Part shown: positions 12,801-24,420 of the stretch, piece after piece
How the letters are laid out: every line of letters begins with the position of its first letter
Numbering within the stretch: the stretch's first letter is position 1
Source: Annona cherimola
Lineage: Eukaryota; Streptophyta; Magnoliopsida; Magnoliales; Annonaceae
Assembly: GCA_030490835.1 (NCBI GenBank)
Contig: CM059973.1
Coordinates: 63,058,008-63,122,007, forward strand
DNA length: 64,000 nucleotides
Direction: 5' to 3'
Made by a program: the position numbers and the translations under genes
The notes under the pieces: model-generated
The model's input: the letters and a program-made list of their open reading frames with translations, nothing else
The model's database searches: none
What the model was told of the DNA's origin: nothing

Positions 12801-13397
12801 TGTTTTATTTTCCGAACCTTAGACAAGTGCAGGGAAGGCCAAGTGATGAAAAACATGTTCTTGCTGAGAATAGAAAAAAAATTTCAAATGTTGGTAGTCC
12901 TTTGTACGTTACAAAATGAATAAATGCCCTATTGGGATATGATGTGAGTAGGACGTATGTTTTGGAAATCTTGTATAGGTATTATATGATTTAGATAGTA
13001 AAAAGATCAAGTTGATTTGCATATGAATATTTTGTGGAATATTTTATTTAAATATGATATTGCTGAGGCGGGAAAAAGGTAAATTGTAAGTGCTTGTATG
13101 CTGCGAATGGATGAAAAAAGATTATATTGAACCTAAAATGGTCAGATTATATATGAATTGAAGGAAAATATCATGATCAAGTTGATAAGACCTTTGATGA
13201 AAATGAGTAAGTAATATGGTGTAAATGATAAGTGTGATTGATTCCAAATGTATGAATGTTTATATTGAAATAAATAAAAAAAATTGAACAAGATTCAATT
13301 CAAAAACTCATCGCGTCAATCCTTACTCACATTTACTAATCAATAACAATCTTAGAGTAAGGCTCAGGTTGTAACGCCTCGGGTCAGGGGTGTTAGA
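9838..13397 (+). mobile_element. Probable LTR fragment (Ty3/gypsy-like), no gene
   Basis: About 3.5 kb without any recognisable ORF. Features that suggest one long LTR are a TATAAATA box at 10371-10378, a purine-rich leader with a (ga)n run at about 10458-10478, and a terminus near 13372-13397 reading gtaacgcctcgggtc then ggggtgttag. That resembles the GTTACA-type ends of Tekay/Del LTRs. The left end is lost in the assembly gap, and no second LTR or primer-binding site is seen. The call is tentative. Confidence 0.35.
10371..10378 (+). promoter_or_regulatory. TATA box of the LTR-like region
   Basis: TATAAATA with a downstream purine-rich leader. This is the only strong core-promoter match in the 9.8-13.4 kb stretch. 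Confidence 0.35.
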
Positions 13398-13571
13398 TAT
13401 AATAAGGATAATGATGAGAAGTAAGAAGAATAAAGTTAAAATAAATAGGTTAAATATATAGTTAGTTATATAGAAATGATTGAAAAGTAAGATAATTATA
13501 CAGGAAGAAGTGAAAAATAAAAAAAAAATTAATGTAGTTATGGAAAATGAAAATTTGAGTTAAACAAACCC
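13398..13571 (-). mobile_element. Truncated MITE of the GGGTGTGTTTGTTT family
   Basis: Read on the minus strand this matches the MITE at 18847-19137, with the shared stretches aaagttaaaataaat, aatgattgaaaagta and ttatg-aaa-tgaaaa. One end survives as aaacaaaccc. The other end is missing at the LTR-like junction near 13397. It is more diverged than the 18847 copy. Confidence 0.6.
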
Positions 13572-14914
13572 TCTCATTGCAAAATTGATATATTCTTGGC
13601 CCATAGAAGATTTAGGTATGCATATGATGTGTGTTATGATGCATGTGCATGATTGATTATGTCTTGAATGATTATAGAGATAATATAGTCATTGGATTAT
13701 AATTTTGAGTGTTTTTCCAAAATGGATTAAATCAATATATTTAATTTTGATATGAATGTTAATTAAAAAGTATAGGGAAGTCAACTTCGAAAATTAGCAA
13801 TATGTTTTTTAGTAGAAGAAGGGTTTCATTTGGCACCTCTCTTTCCTTCCTTCTTCTTTGTCTCTTTTTTCTTCTTTCTCCCTCATGCCATTTATCTTCT
13901 ATACCTATTTCAACCCCACCTAAGCATTGTCAAATTCTCATTAGACGTAAATAGAGCAAGGGCATTAGTGTGGCTTTGATGTGTGAAGTTAGGGATTTAA
14001 AGATAATTGAAAAAATGGGATTTCAAGCAAGTTGTTTGCTCTTTTTTAAAATAAATCACATATCTAAGTCACAAATGAATTGCTTAAACTTTTCATACAA
14101 GTATTGTAAATGGGATTCGTAATTTAGATTATTTTTAATTGTTCCAAGGTTGTGTAGAGGTTAAGATTGTGGAAAATTGAGGGTTTTGATAAAAATATAT
14201 TTAAAATGTATAAGATTGATCTTGGTTGATTTTATATAGGATTTCTATGATTCTTAAATAATTTTCATCAATTATTTGATAAAATGCCTAAGAGAATCAA
14301 CCAAGCATATTTTGGAATAAAATTTGAAATTAACACGTTAATGATACATGTAATATATTAGAATGATGAATACTAAAAGAGTGAGCTTGGGGTTTGGGGT
14401 TGTTAATATGGATTTGAGGCATGGGAGGTGTAAAATTATATTTTGGTTCATAACATTAAGATTTGGTTAGCGAAGTGTTGTGCATGCATGACATGGTAAT
14501 CTTGAGAGTCGGTAATAGTTATAGTTTTTTATATGAATAGATTGTAGTTAATTTAGTGCAACAGCTCGAATTATTCTTAAAAGAAGTTTTAAGCTTTATA
14601 TTCTTATGTAAACCTAAACGATTTAGAATGCAGTGAAGATTAAATTGATTAGTTATTACTTTGAAATTGTATGTGAAACTTAACTTCGTAGCTAAGGTGC
14701 AAAATATTTTTTTACAAGGGAAGAAAACCACGCCTGGATTGATTGCATACAGGTACCCTGTTATTTCAATATTTTGGTATGTCTTCATGAAAAATCGTGT
14801 AGAGTTCCTAGAGTATCATGTAGGATTTAGGGATTTTATGAAATCCCTTATATTGATTGCTCAGAAAGATTTGACATATTCTTACTTTGTAGTATAATAC
14901 GGGTCATTTTACCA
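13572..14914. other. No gene seen
   Basis: AT-rich sequence with one pyrimidine-rich patch at about 13840-13890 (ctttccttccttcttctttg). Overlapping 80-90 codon frames on both strands near 14519-14897 show no motif I recognise. They may belong to the degraded copia element that follows on the minus strand. Confidence 0.45.
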
Positions 14915-15772
14915 ATTGTTCTATTTTTCTTTCAATCACAGCATTTTGTTTTGATGTGGCAAAATTGTGAGCTTTTTTTTATGGCATGCACTTTGCATAA
15001 CTCATGAAATTGATAACTGGCAAATTCTCCCAATAATCAGTTCTTAAAAAATTTTAGATAATGCCTATTTTATTTTTTAATAAGAGTCTTAAATTAATTA
15101 AAATAAGAAAAGGTATCTAATTTTAACTCCAAAAAATATACTCGCATCATATGTATAAATTCATCAATAAAGAGAAGAAAATGCCTTTTTCCAACTAAAG
15201 ATGTATTTTATGAACAAGAACCAACTCCAACGGTGTTTGGCTCTTCAGGATGATTTAAGAAATTATAGTCCATGCTTTTTGCCATAAATATAGCCATTGC
15301 ATACTTTTTTATGCAGTAATTGGTAGAAGCTCAATAATCATTTTCTGTTTTTTTAACACTTTCAAGCTACTAAGATTCAAGTGATCAAATCTTAAATATC
15401 ATAATGCGGAGTTATTCATATTTTTGTAATTTAATGTATATCCTTAAGTAAGATGTATTATAAAAGAAAACACATTATTAGAGATTATCTTCAATATGGT
15501 AATTAATTGTCTTTTTTATTGGGATTAATTGTCTCTCTTGTTTATCAATAATGAAGCATTTTTCATTATCAAATTTCACCATATAGTCTCTTTAGTCTAG
15601 TTGGCCCACATTTCATAAATTTTGGGCAGGCTCGTAATATAAAGAATATAATTGATGAATTTAGAATTTTTATCTTTTCATTTTATAGGAATAATGTTTT
15701 TCATTCAGTATTTTTGGTTTTGTCATTCCCAAGAGTTATTTTAGACTTCATGTTTTCATCAATTTTGAAAAA
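14915..15772 (-). pseudogene. Degraded Ty1/copia pol relic (protease end to integrase core)
   Basis: Reading the minus strand from 15772 down gives, in shifting frames, copia landmarks in the correct order. They are DENMKSKITLGN at about 15720-15770, which matches the region after the copia protease, and MVKFDNEKCFIIDKQ at about 15530-15570. Next come RFDHLNLSSLKVLKKQ at about 15360-15400 and NGYIYGKKHGL near 15280-15310, both from the pre-integrase zinc-binding region. Last are RTDYWG near 15020-15050, in place of the integrase RSDxGGEF, and a decayed QxNxxxERK at about 14920-14940. Many stops and frameshifts mark an old fossil. LTRs were not found. Confidence 0.65.
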
Positions 15773-16005
15773 ATAATGACTTGATATAAATTCAATTTGT
15801 ATAACCATATAAATTTATATAAATTAATCATTATCCTTAGAATTATATATATTAACTGATATATAGGCTTAATTTACAAGACTGCATAAATGATTAGATT
15901 TTTCATACCTGCATAAATGGTATTAAATACAACAGACGGAGTGAATTTCTCATAACTATGAAGGTTGAAAAATTGATAGGTTTATATTCATTATGTGCTT
16001 CTTTT

Positions 16006-16270
16006 TGATTGGAGGATATTTTACATCATATCTCAATTCATATTACATTCAAACTCTGAGACAATTCTAACAAGCTTACAATGAAAGACGACAACAAGCT
16101 TCCACAAGCAAGTGAGGAGACCACTAGCTCCCATCCAAGTATAAAGGGGGACCACACATGCCCCCGCCCCAAATATGGTTCAGAATCTCACATGGGATTC
16201 GAACCAACACCGGCTGCGAACGGAAATCTCGTTCCGCAGCCGATGACCAGACAAGCACCTCTCGTCTAGC
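16006..16270 (-). mobile_element. tRNA-derived SINE with a 17-bp target duplication
   Basis: The element is flanked by a perfect 17-bp direct repeat, cattatgtgcttctttt, at 15989-16005 and 16271-16287. On the minus strand the 5' part contains an RNA polymerase III B-box, GGTTCGAATCCC, and about 60 bp upstream an A-box-like TAGACGAGAGG with one mismatch to consensus. The rest is a non-coding body of about 150 bp. A pol III internal promoter plus a long target duplication is the classic signature of a SINE mobilised by LINE machinery. No clear poly-A tail is seen. Confidence 0.8.
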
Positions 16271-16509
16271 CATTATGTGCTTCTTTTATAGTTATTTAGT
16301 TAGCAAATTAGTGGAAATATAAGATAAATTTAAATAAGAAATTATAATATCTTAACTCAATATTATAAATTTATGATTTATTTAGTTGAAGTTATTAGAT
16401 TATAGAGTTAAGGTTGAGCTGTATATGCATTAAAAAATTTTCATAAACACAAATATATACAGGAGTTTTGACTGTTTATATTGAAAATGGTGATTTGCAA
16501 ATACACCTA

Positions 16510-16634
16510 CTTTTTTTTTATGGCTAAGAGCCCAATGCTCTTTTGGCAGTGTTTGCATTCAATAGGATTCGAGTCCCAATCATGAGGTAGCCTTGTCTCA
16601 ATAAGTGACCAACGGTGCTAAGGCCAGGCTCTCA
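16510..16634 (-). mobile_element. Second, short tRNA-derived SINE
   Basis: A 125-bp element flanked by the 12-bp direct repeat caaatacaccta at 16498-16509 and 16635-16646. On the minus strand it has a B-box-like GGGACTCGAATCC and an upstream A-box-like region (tggccttagcaccgttgg). It ends in an A-run, seen as nine T at 16512-16520 on the plus strand. The size, tail and target duplication support a SINE distinct from the 265-bp one nearby. Confidence 0.75.
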
Positions 16635-16646
16635 CAAATACACCTA

Positions 16647-17034
16647 GTTAGTTTGACTATAATTACAAATATAAACACGTAATTTTAGAAATTATAAATA
16701 ACTCCTAAATAGTTTGACCATAATTGCAAATATACTCATGCTATTACAGCATCGTACACACTGTTATGACGTGAGTATATGTGCAAATTTGAAAATTAAA
16801 TAGTTATATTTAGCTTTTGCAAATGTACCTAGGTAGTTTATATATCTTTGCAAATATATCTACGTTGTAATGATAAAGTAATTGCGCCATAACAGCATAG
16901 GCATATTTGCAATTATGTTCAAACTATGTGTGTATTTAAACTTATAGTTAGACTTTATGAGTATATTTGCAAATTACTCATATATATAATCATTCCATGC
17001 AAAGGTTATATGGAAAATTATAAGTTAATATGAA
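16647..17034. other. No gene seen
   Basis: AT-rich sequence in which imperfect short repeats of caaatatacctac type recur in both orientations. It leads directly into copy 2 of the long duplication. Confidence 0.5.
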
Positions 17035-17811
17035 GAAAATTTGTATGGTGTATACGTGCATTTTATATATAATCTTATGCTCATCCAAAATGTTAGGAAT
17101 TTTGGCTTCGTATAATTTTTTTGGCTATATAAACATTTATAAGTAGTAAAAATTTTCTGCATATATGCAGCGATGTTGTGAGGTGATATATAATTTGGCC
17201 TTACATATAGCAAAATTTTAAGACTTATAGTGGGAATTTTGCTGCACTTATGTACACCATCATATGCAACCAAAGTTCACCATTTACAAATTAAATGTTG
17301 CAAAATAAAAAATCTCGAAAAAAATTGCTCCGTAAAGTGAACCTTCTTATCTTTGGCTTAACTCTTAGAGTTGAAAATCAGTGGGTGCTCGATGATCCGG
17401 ATTGCCGCTATCTGGAGGATTTCCGATGGACTCGAAGCTCTAACCTTTTATACATACGCATACAATGGTATTTATTATCTGATCATCTGATCATCTAATA
17501 TCAATATCAATATAAATTTCTACCCCTACTATTAGAGTTGGAATAATAACAATCTTCATCCCCACTACTGGACTTGGAGACTCACAGCTACATGCAGCTG
17601 CCATAGCAGTAATGGTGAGTACCACCACTCTCCGGAAGGGGAGACGGGACATCTTGGATCGATCGACTAAACTGTAGACTTTCTTGTTTGGTGATGTTAT
17701 CTGAGGGAATCTGCTGCTTCTCGCGGGAGGGAGCAATGCATGGAAAACATACATACATACGTGCGCATACACACACACACATATATATATATATGAAATA
17801 ATATTTCACTG

Positions 17812-18504
17812 CATACAATTACACGGTGCAATCCTATGCAAAACGGCCCCATTTGATCATGAATAGGACATCTATACCCATTATATTTAGAATTATGGTT
17901 TTTATTAGCATACCAATTTTTATCTAAATTAAATATGTGTATAAGTCCTAGCTTAAAATGGGTCAAGATCATTGTAATAAAATAATTAAACGTAAATATC
18001 AATTTTCAAGATATATTTTCAATATCTAAACCGCCTAAAATATAATTTTTACATAGATAACTTATTATATAAAGTATCATAGCGTTCTAATATATGTGGG
18101 GCTCATGTTGTTGCGGATTATATTATAATTATGGTGCAGTCGGTCCGCACCTGAAAAACACTTTTTTAATAATATCCCAATGCATATGGCTGCATGAAAC
18201 AATGTTATGCAAAATTAGGCCCACTTGATCATGAATAAGACAACTATCTCACTCATTATATTTATAATATAGTCTTTATTAGCATATCGATTTTCTTCCA
18301 AATCAAATATATGTATGGGTCCCATCTTAAAATGGGACGAAATTCATGTAATAAAATATTTTAACTTAAATGTCAATTTTAAAATTGCGTTTTCAAAATC
18401 TAAATTATCTAAAGTGTGATTTTTACACGGATAACTGATATCATAACATTCTAATATGTATAGGATTCATTTTGCAGTGAATTATATTGTAATTATAATG
18501 CGTC
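17812..18504 (+). repeat. Two tandem units of a ~320-bp MITE family (copy 2)
   Basis: Counterpart of 771-1440 in the duplicated block. The first unit is about 17812-18141 and keeps the ccattatatttagaatta segment missing from copy 1. The second is about 18183-18504. They have the same imperfect inverted ends, and no ORF. Confidence 0.6.
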
Positions 18505-18846
18505 CGTCAGCACCTGACACTTTCTCTACATATATTGGTTTCGGCTAGGTGCCATTTGACTAAGTAAATAAATCACTTCCTGGATACGTGCATGCTTCGG
18601 CCTTTGAGAGTCATCGACGTAGCTAAGGTACACAATAGTAATGGGAAGAGTTTGTACGTAAATTTTCCCCTGGCATCTGCCTACTCCATCGCACCGCATC
18701 CATGGAGAAATTCGTCTTTCAGCTCTTATTCATATCGAGGGTCTTTATAACTGAAACTCGTATAAACTGCAAAAAATTTTCAAAGTGCGGGTGTGTGCAA
18801 AATAACTTATCTTTTCAGTATTGCCACGTCGTTCATCAAAGACTAT

Positions 18847-19137
18847 GGGTGTGTTTGTTTGAGATATAAACATGTCAACCAAAACTTTTCAATCTAAAAC
18901 TTTTCACTTTTCATAACTACTCTATTTTTTAATTATTTTTTCACATTTTTCTATACAAACTACCCTACTTTTCAATCATTTCTACACAACTATCCATATA
19001 ACTAACATATTTATTTTAACTTTATTCTCTTTACTCCTCATCATTACCCCTATTATATCACATCATTTTCTATTAATATGACAACTTCTACCTCAAAAAC
19101 TTTTCAACAAAGGTTTTACCTCCAACCAAACAGACCC
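18847..19137 (+). mobile_element. MITE (GGGTGTGTTTGTTT family), present only in copy 2
   Basis: The 291-bp insertion has inverted ends GGGTGTGTTTGTTTGAG and CCAACCAAACAGACCC. Copy 1 shows the empty site (gactatgtctg), which gives a 3-bp target duplication TAT. A 3-bp duplication is the PIF/Harbinger size, but TAT is not the usual TWA, so the superfamily is left open. No ORF. Two older members are at 13398-13571 and 40880-41124. Confidence 0.85.
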
Positions 19138-19511
19138 TATGTCTGCGGCTCATAAGTTGTGCGCCTACAACTCGTACAAGCTGCATGGAAAATTTTCCAT
19201 TATGCTGACGAAACGAGCTGACAAAAGTACATTCGAAAATTTTCACTTATTAATAGCCATTTCCAGGCCATGTTGACTAGGCGGCATTAATGTGGAAATG
19301 CATTAATGCATACACAAGCAACTGTTGCAAACAACTTTGACAATTTTGGCATGGATTACATTATTTCAGCTAAAAAATATGTGAAAAAGTTTTTCATGCT
19401 ATCCAACATATCCATAATTTTGTTATCGTTGGCCTCTTGATTTTAAATTAAAGGAATGCTATTGCTACCGCATAAAACATTAATGAAGAGGGAAGAAGAC
19501 GTGCTTTGTGC

Positions 19512-20369
19512 TAGGGGCACAACTTGGTACTAGGTTGGCTCAAATCCAACCTCGTTTTAAAACAAAGTTTAGGTTTTATTTTTTGAAATTTTTTTGAATT
19601 AAACATGGTTTCAACTTGGCCTAAGAAAATCCGAAACTAATACCGAGTTTGCATCAACTCGGTACTTAAACCTGACCCGATTCGAACCTGATATTTTTCC
19701 TAATTTATTAAAATAATTATATTTATTTACGCATTAAGCATTTCAACTATAATTGTAATATAAGTTATATCATATAATCATAACCTAATTAAACTATAGA
19801 CCATTTATTCTAAAACCTAAATTTTATATATTTGTTCATAAAAGTTGAATATATTATATCTTAACTTTATTTATAAATAATTATAAATACACCAACTCTT
19901 TAAATTTATTACACATATACTAATTAACTATCATTATATAAGTCTCACTTTTATTAAACTTTAGATAGTGATTTCATATAATCTCATTTATCTTGATTTT
20001 TTATAACATTACCTTAGTTGTTATGTATAAATTTATTACGTTAATTATATTTAGAATGATCTTTTAATTAAAAGACCACCTTTCATCAAAACCAAAGATA
20101 TCGTAGGTTATATAAATATACTCACATGTAAATTATTCATGTACTAATGCAATAATGTTTAAAAAAAAATTTATCCTTATCAATAATTTCAATTTCTATT
20201 GTTTGATAATAACCTAAATTTCAACCTGAAACCAACACTAACCTGGTCTGAACCAAACCCGAACCTAGATTCTAATATTAAGGTTTGGGTTTGGGTTCAC
20301 ATAAACCCGATAAACTTAGGGATTGGGTTCACCCAAACCCAGTACAACCTAAGCCGAGTTGCACCCCTA
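19512..20369. mobile_element. Non-autonomous hAT-type element (copy 2 of 2129-2989)
   Basis: Same insertion as 2129-2989, inherited through the duplication. The termini are TAGGGGCACAAC and GTTGCACCCCTA. Flanking octamers ctttgtgc (19504-19511) and ctttttgc (20370-20377) differ at one base. No coding capacity is visible. Confidence 0.7.
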
Positions 20370-20426
20370 CTTTTTGCTTGATTTCATTTTCACATGGTCT
20401 GCCGACATTATTTTATTTATATATGA

Positions 20427-20954
20427 GCTCCACTTCTATCTAACCAGGTTACGTAGAAGTGGTCTTATGTAACCCCTTAAATTTTAAGACATTGATCATT
20501 GATGAAAAATCTAATCTATTCATTGTATTTAACACCATTTGTCTTACTAGGAAACCAAGTTTCATATAAATCAAGTATGTGCATGGGCCACATTTACTAA
20601 AAAAATATGTATATTCATGTATAAATTATGAAAAATGCTTAGACGCATTCGCACATGTATTAGAATGTAAAAATACTTTATAAAATAATTTATCCACATA
20701 TTATTGATATTTTATATGGTTTAGATATTGAAAAAACTACTTTAAAATTTATATTTTAAGACTAAACAATTTTATTACGTCGATTTTGCACTTTATAGAT
20801 GGGATCCATAAACAGTGAAATTAAAAAAATAAAAGGATTTCCAGGATACTAGAAATGATGAACATAATGGATAGAGTTGATCTTCTATCGACTATCAAGA
20901 TTTTAAAAATAGAAAGGGCTATATAGAAAGGAGGTTCCATAGAAGCGAAACCAT
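20427..20954. mobile_element. MITE with cacttctatgtaacc-type ends (copy 2 of 3047-3573)
   Basis: Same insertion as 3047-3573, inherited through the duplication, with a few substitutions. Confidence 0.5.
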
Positions 20955-21048
20955 GCACATATATATATATGTACTTATGTGTTTTTATAAATTCATAATA
21001 TTCTTTTTGAATAAGCTTTCTTTCATCCTTATTATAATTTTCATAAAA

Positions 21049-21323
21049 TTATTTTCTTTTTTCTTTATTAAATTTGTTATAAAAGTTTTCTCTTAAATTG
21101 TTCTTGTCTAATTTAAATTCTTTTTCAATAACATTTATTAATGGGTCAAAGTTTTCCATATCTATTTTAGTAAGGGACATTCTTGGGTTTGATATTTCTT
21201 CATTTAGTTCTACAAAGTAGATTGGTTGGTGAATTGGAGGATTAATATTTATTCGTTTCATTTTTATGTCTAATCTGGCTTTGATACCGAATGTATCTTG
21301 GGCGGTGCAAAAAATATAAAATA
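21049..21323 (-). pseudogene. Short coding relic of unknown origin (copy 2)
   Basis: Counterpart of 3670-3944. It has the same 70-codon frame, with changes L to H, T to I and R to K relative to copy 1. I do not recognise it. Keeping the frame across about 270 bp is only weak evidence of function, because the two copies are closely related overall. Confidence 0.3.
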
Positions 21324-21629
21324 ATTATAGATAAATTTGATACTATCCTAAATCATACTCCAAGAGTTCTTGTTTTTATTTTATTGCAAGCAATATTCTA
21401 TGAAAATTTTCTTTTAATTGTTTATAAAGGTCACTATAGATTTGTTAACAAAGAAAAATTTTAATTTGTTTTTCCAAAATTTTAATCATAACTTGATATT
21501 TATAAAGTATTCCTCTTTGTTCTCTGTAGGATTAAATCTCTAAGGAGGTTGACTTTCTAAGTAGGTTTGGAGTTCAGCCTTTTTAAATCTTAGAAGTTTT
21601 AATATATATATATATATATGTATATGTAT

Positions 21630-21880
21630 AGGATACTGATACAATGCACCCGGGTGCTTTAACCTTTTTTAAAAATTTTTATACAATTGTTAATCTAAGG
21701 ATATTTAACATATGTATCAATTTTTACAATTTTTGGAGCATTTTAAATATTTATTTTTGATTTAAAAAAATCAGGGGCATTTTAGGTATAAAAAGATTTT
21801 CAAAATTTTTAAAAAAATAGGTCAAATGCACCCGGGTGCACTGAGGCTAAGTGCACTCGGGTGCATTTAGCCTCATCCCT
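21630..21880. mobile_element. Putative MITE with TGCACCCGGGTGCA ends (copy 2)
   Basis: Copy-2 equivalent of 4241-4492. The left-hand core reads gcacccgggtgc here, whereas copy 1 has gcacccgaagtgc. Confidence 0.4.
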
Positions 21881-22377
21881 TATATTTTATTACATTCTAA
21901 TATGTGTAGAGCTAAAAAGAGCAAATGTACCACTGTTCCAATATATTCATCTAATATAAGCAAAGTTCTCCCAACATGAAAAAACAAAAAATACCTCGCC
22001 ACTTGGGGGAAAGTAAACTCCCACCCAACGAAAAAGACAAGAATCAATCCGTAGACTCACTGGGCGTTAAGCCCCCGTGCTTTCCAGTGGGCTGAAGCCT
22101 TAGAAGCCATGGTCAGCCGACTTGTACGGCTGTATTTAGTTTTTCAACTGGTCCAATGCACAGCCGGCTCAGCATGAAGCTGACGGTGTGCGCTTCGCCC
22201 ACACCAAAATTTCAAAAATATTTTAGCCCCTTGGAACTTTAAAGAGGAAACTATATGCAACAATATCAAAGAAATGACTGCATTTATTCATATGTAATCG
22301 CACATAAGAACAAAGTAGGTACACGTTTTAGAGGCTTAGTTATAAGTATTTGCAACCCAATGAAGATAAGTGCAGCC

Positions 22378-23633
22378 TAGGGGTGCAACTTGGGTCGGGT
22401 AGGTCCGGGTACGAGTGGAACCTACCCTTACTCGTTTTGTCAAAACCTCTACCCTACCCTATTTTAAATAAGGTCGGTCCGGAGCTTACCCTACCCAATT
22501 TTCTCAAGAGCGGGTCGGTTCCGGTTCGGTTCCAAAATTCGGTTCCTAAAACACGATTTATTTGCAGATTCAAATGTTTGTATAGAGTCAGAGCTGTGTA
22601 ATGGCAAGTAGAGGTGGTTGTAGCATGGAGGAATGAAGTGGTTGGCAAGAGCACCACTGAATTTCATTGAAAGATCTGCATGTTCTTCAAAAATAGAACT
22701 TTGGGCCAGCCTTTAAGACGAGTTTTTGGTTGATTTAGCAAGACTGTCAACTGGTAACTAAAGGCCTTATGGCAGGATCTATTTTGCAAACAAACTTAAA
22801 GGTCATTATTGTTTAGTGTTTACGTCTGTTGGGTTGGGTATGCAGTCATCACATTAACCAAAATTTTGGCAGGCTCTGAAAGCAATCTCTTTCTTCAATG
22901 TATTACAAACACGCACCCAAAAATAATCAAGCAGTCAACCATCGCAGCAACTGTTCAGCATCAGTTGTACCCCCAGAATCGTTTTCTAGGAATGATAATA
23001 CCACCCAAATAAGCAGCACCAACCCCACGCATACATCAAATGACAATCAAATATAGAAGTAATAAATGACCTTCGAAGCAATGTCTAACAGGGCATTAGT
23101 CTTGAATGGAGGGGAGGGAGAGAGAGGGAGAGGGAGAGAGGGAGAGAGGGAGAGGGAGAGAGGGTTGTTACCGGATCGCCGCGACCTTCTGCCGCTCACC
23201 ACAGATGCCGCGTTGCCGCCGTGCCGATCTTCTGCTGCCCACCGCTACTGAGGAGAAAAATAACAGCTGCCGCCTGCCGCTGCCGAGGAGAAAAGGAACA
23301 GCTGCCGCCCACCGCTACCGATGAAGCTGCCGCTCGCGCTGCCGAGGAGAAACACGATCGGGAATTCGGGATGTCGAATCACGAATGGGGAAGAATCAGG
23401 GATCTAGTACCGATTTAGGGATTTAGGACTGTTAGGTATTTATAATATATAATATTAAATCCGGGTCGGTTCCGGGTACCCAGAACTAGAACCGACCCCT
23501 ACCTGAAATTGAACGGGTAATTTACCCGAGGAACCGAACCGACCCTACGGGTAGGTTCTATGGAACCGAACCTACCCGATTTAGGGTACCCAGCGGGTCG
23601 ACCCGCGGGTACCCGACCCAAGTTGCACCCCTA
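22378..23633. mobile_element. Non-autonomous hAT element, 1256 bp, present only in copy 2
   Basis: Termini are TAGGGGTGCAACTTGGGTCG and its complement. The perfect 8-bp target duplication gtgcagcc lies at 22370-22377 and 23634-23641, and copy 1 shows the empty site near 4985. Subterminal arrays of gggtcggttcc/ggaaccgaccc flank the body. Inside are a (gaggga)n run at about 23106-23163 and a 240-bp GC-rich patch at about 23165-23400 rich in gctgccgc repeats. I found no hAT transposase. Confidence 0.92.
23106..23163 (+). repeat. Purine-rich (gaggga)n microsatellite
   Basis: Nearly pure runs of gagagagggaga inside the hAT element. Confidence 0.8.
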
Positions 23634-24420
23634 GTGCAGCCAAATGCATGTTGTCAATGTCGTGGATAAAAGTTGCCGTTCGGCGAAGAAAGTAACGTCC
23701 CTACTTAAGATGAATAAGTTACAGGCATATTTAGAACCATCTAATGGAATTGAAATTGGATGAGGACATTAGATAGGAAAAGAGAGTAGGAAATGAAATA
23801 TTACATTCAATATAAAAAATGTAGTATTGAGAATGAAATGATCCTAAAAACATGCTTTTACTCTTTTGCAACAAAAATTTGTTGTTATTTGCTAGAAAAG
23901 GTTTTAACTAGGTTATATTCATAAACTCATAAACGGGACTTTGCTGCCTTGCCATCAACTGAAAAATAATAATAATAAATTTCTTGTCGAGCAAAATCAA
24001 AATTTGTTTGCCTAAGCACAAGATTGCAAATTATCGATAACAAATATCTTCATCATGGTTTCTAAAAAAAACTTTGGCTTCCAATAGTTGGTGGTGCAAA
24101 TTTTTATTGACAAAAGAACTTTGTTAATACACTGCGCGGGCACCACGCGTCAATCTGATTATATTAATCCATCGGCTTCCTCCGGTAATGACTCCATTAT
24201 TACAACTTTGCAAGCAAAGTCAGTGGGGATTCAGGACCTTTGGTGAGGGTGCAATCTGAAATTAGGATGTCATACTATTATTTGAGAGGAGACAATCATG
24301 ATAAAATGAAATAATTTTTTACATATTCTCTAAAATTTCAAGTGATTTATACTAATTGTAAATCCGCCCATGAGTAGAGTTCTTGTAGTCTCTTCATAGC
24401 TAATTATATATAGAAAGATA

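Noticed and set aside
12060..13397. Possible host gene exons between 12.0 and 13.4 kb
   Set aside because: No domain or splice pattern held up. The LTR-like terminus and lack of long frames favour a retroelement fragment.
23066..23418. Overlapping 60-70 codon frames in a GC-rich patch
   Set aside because: The frames arise from (gaggga)n and gctgccgc repeats inside the hAT element at 22378-23633.
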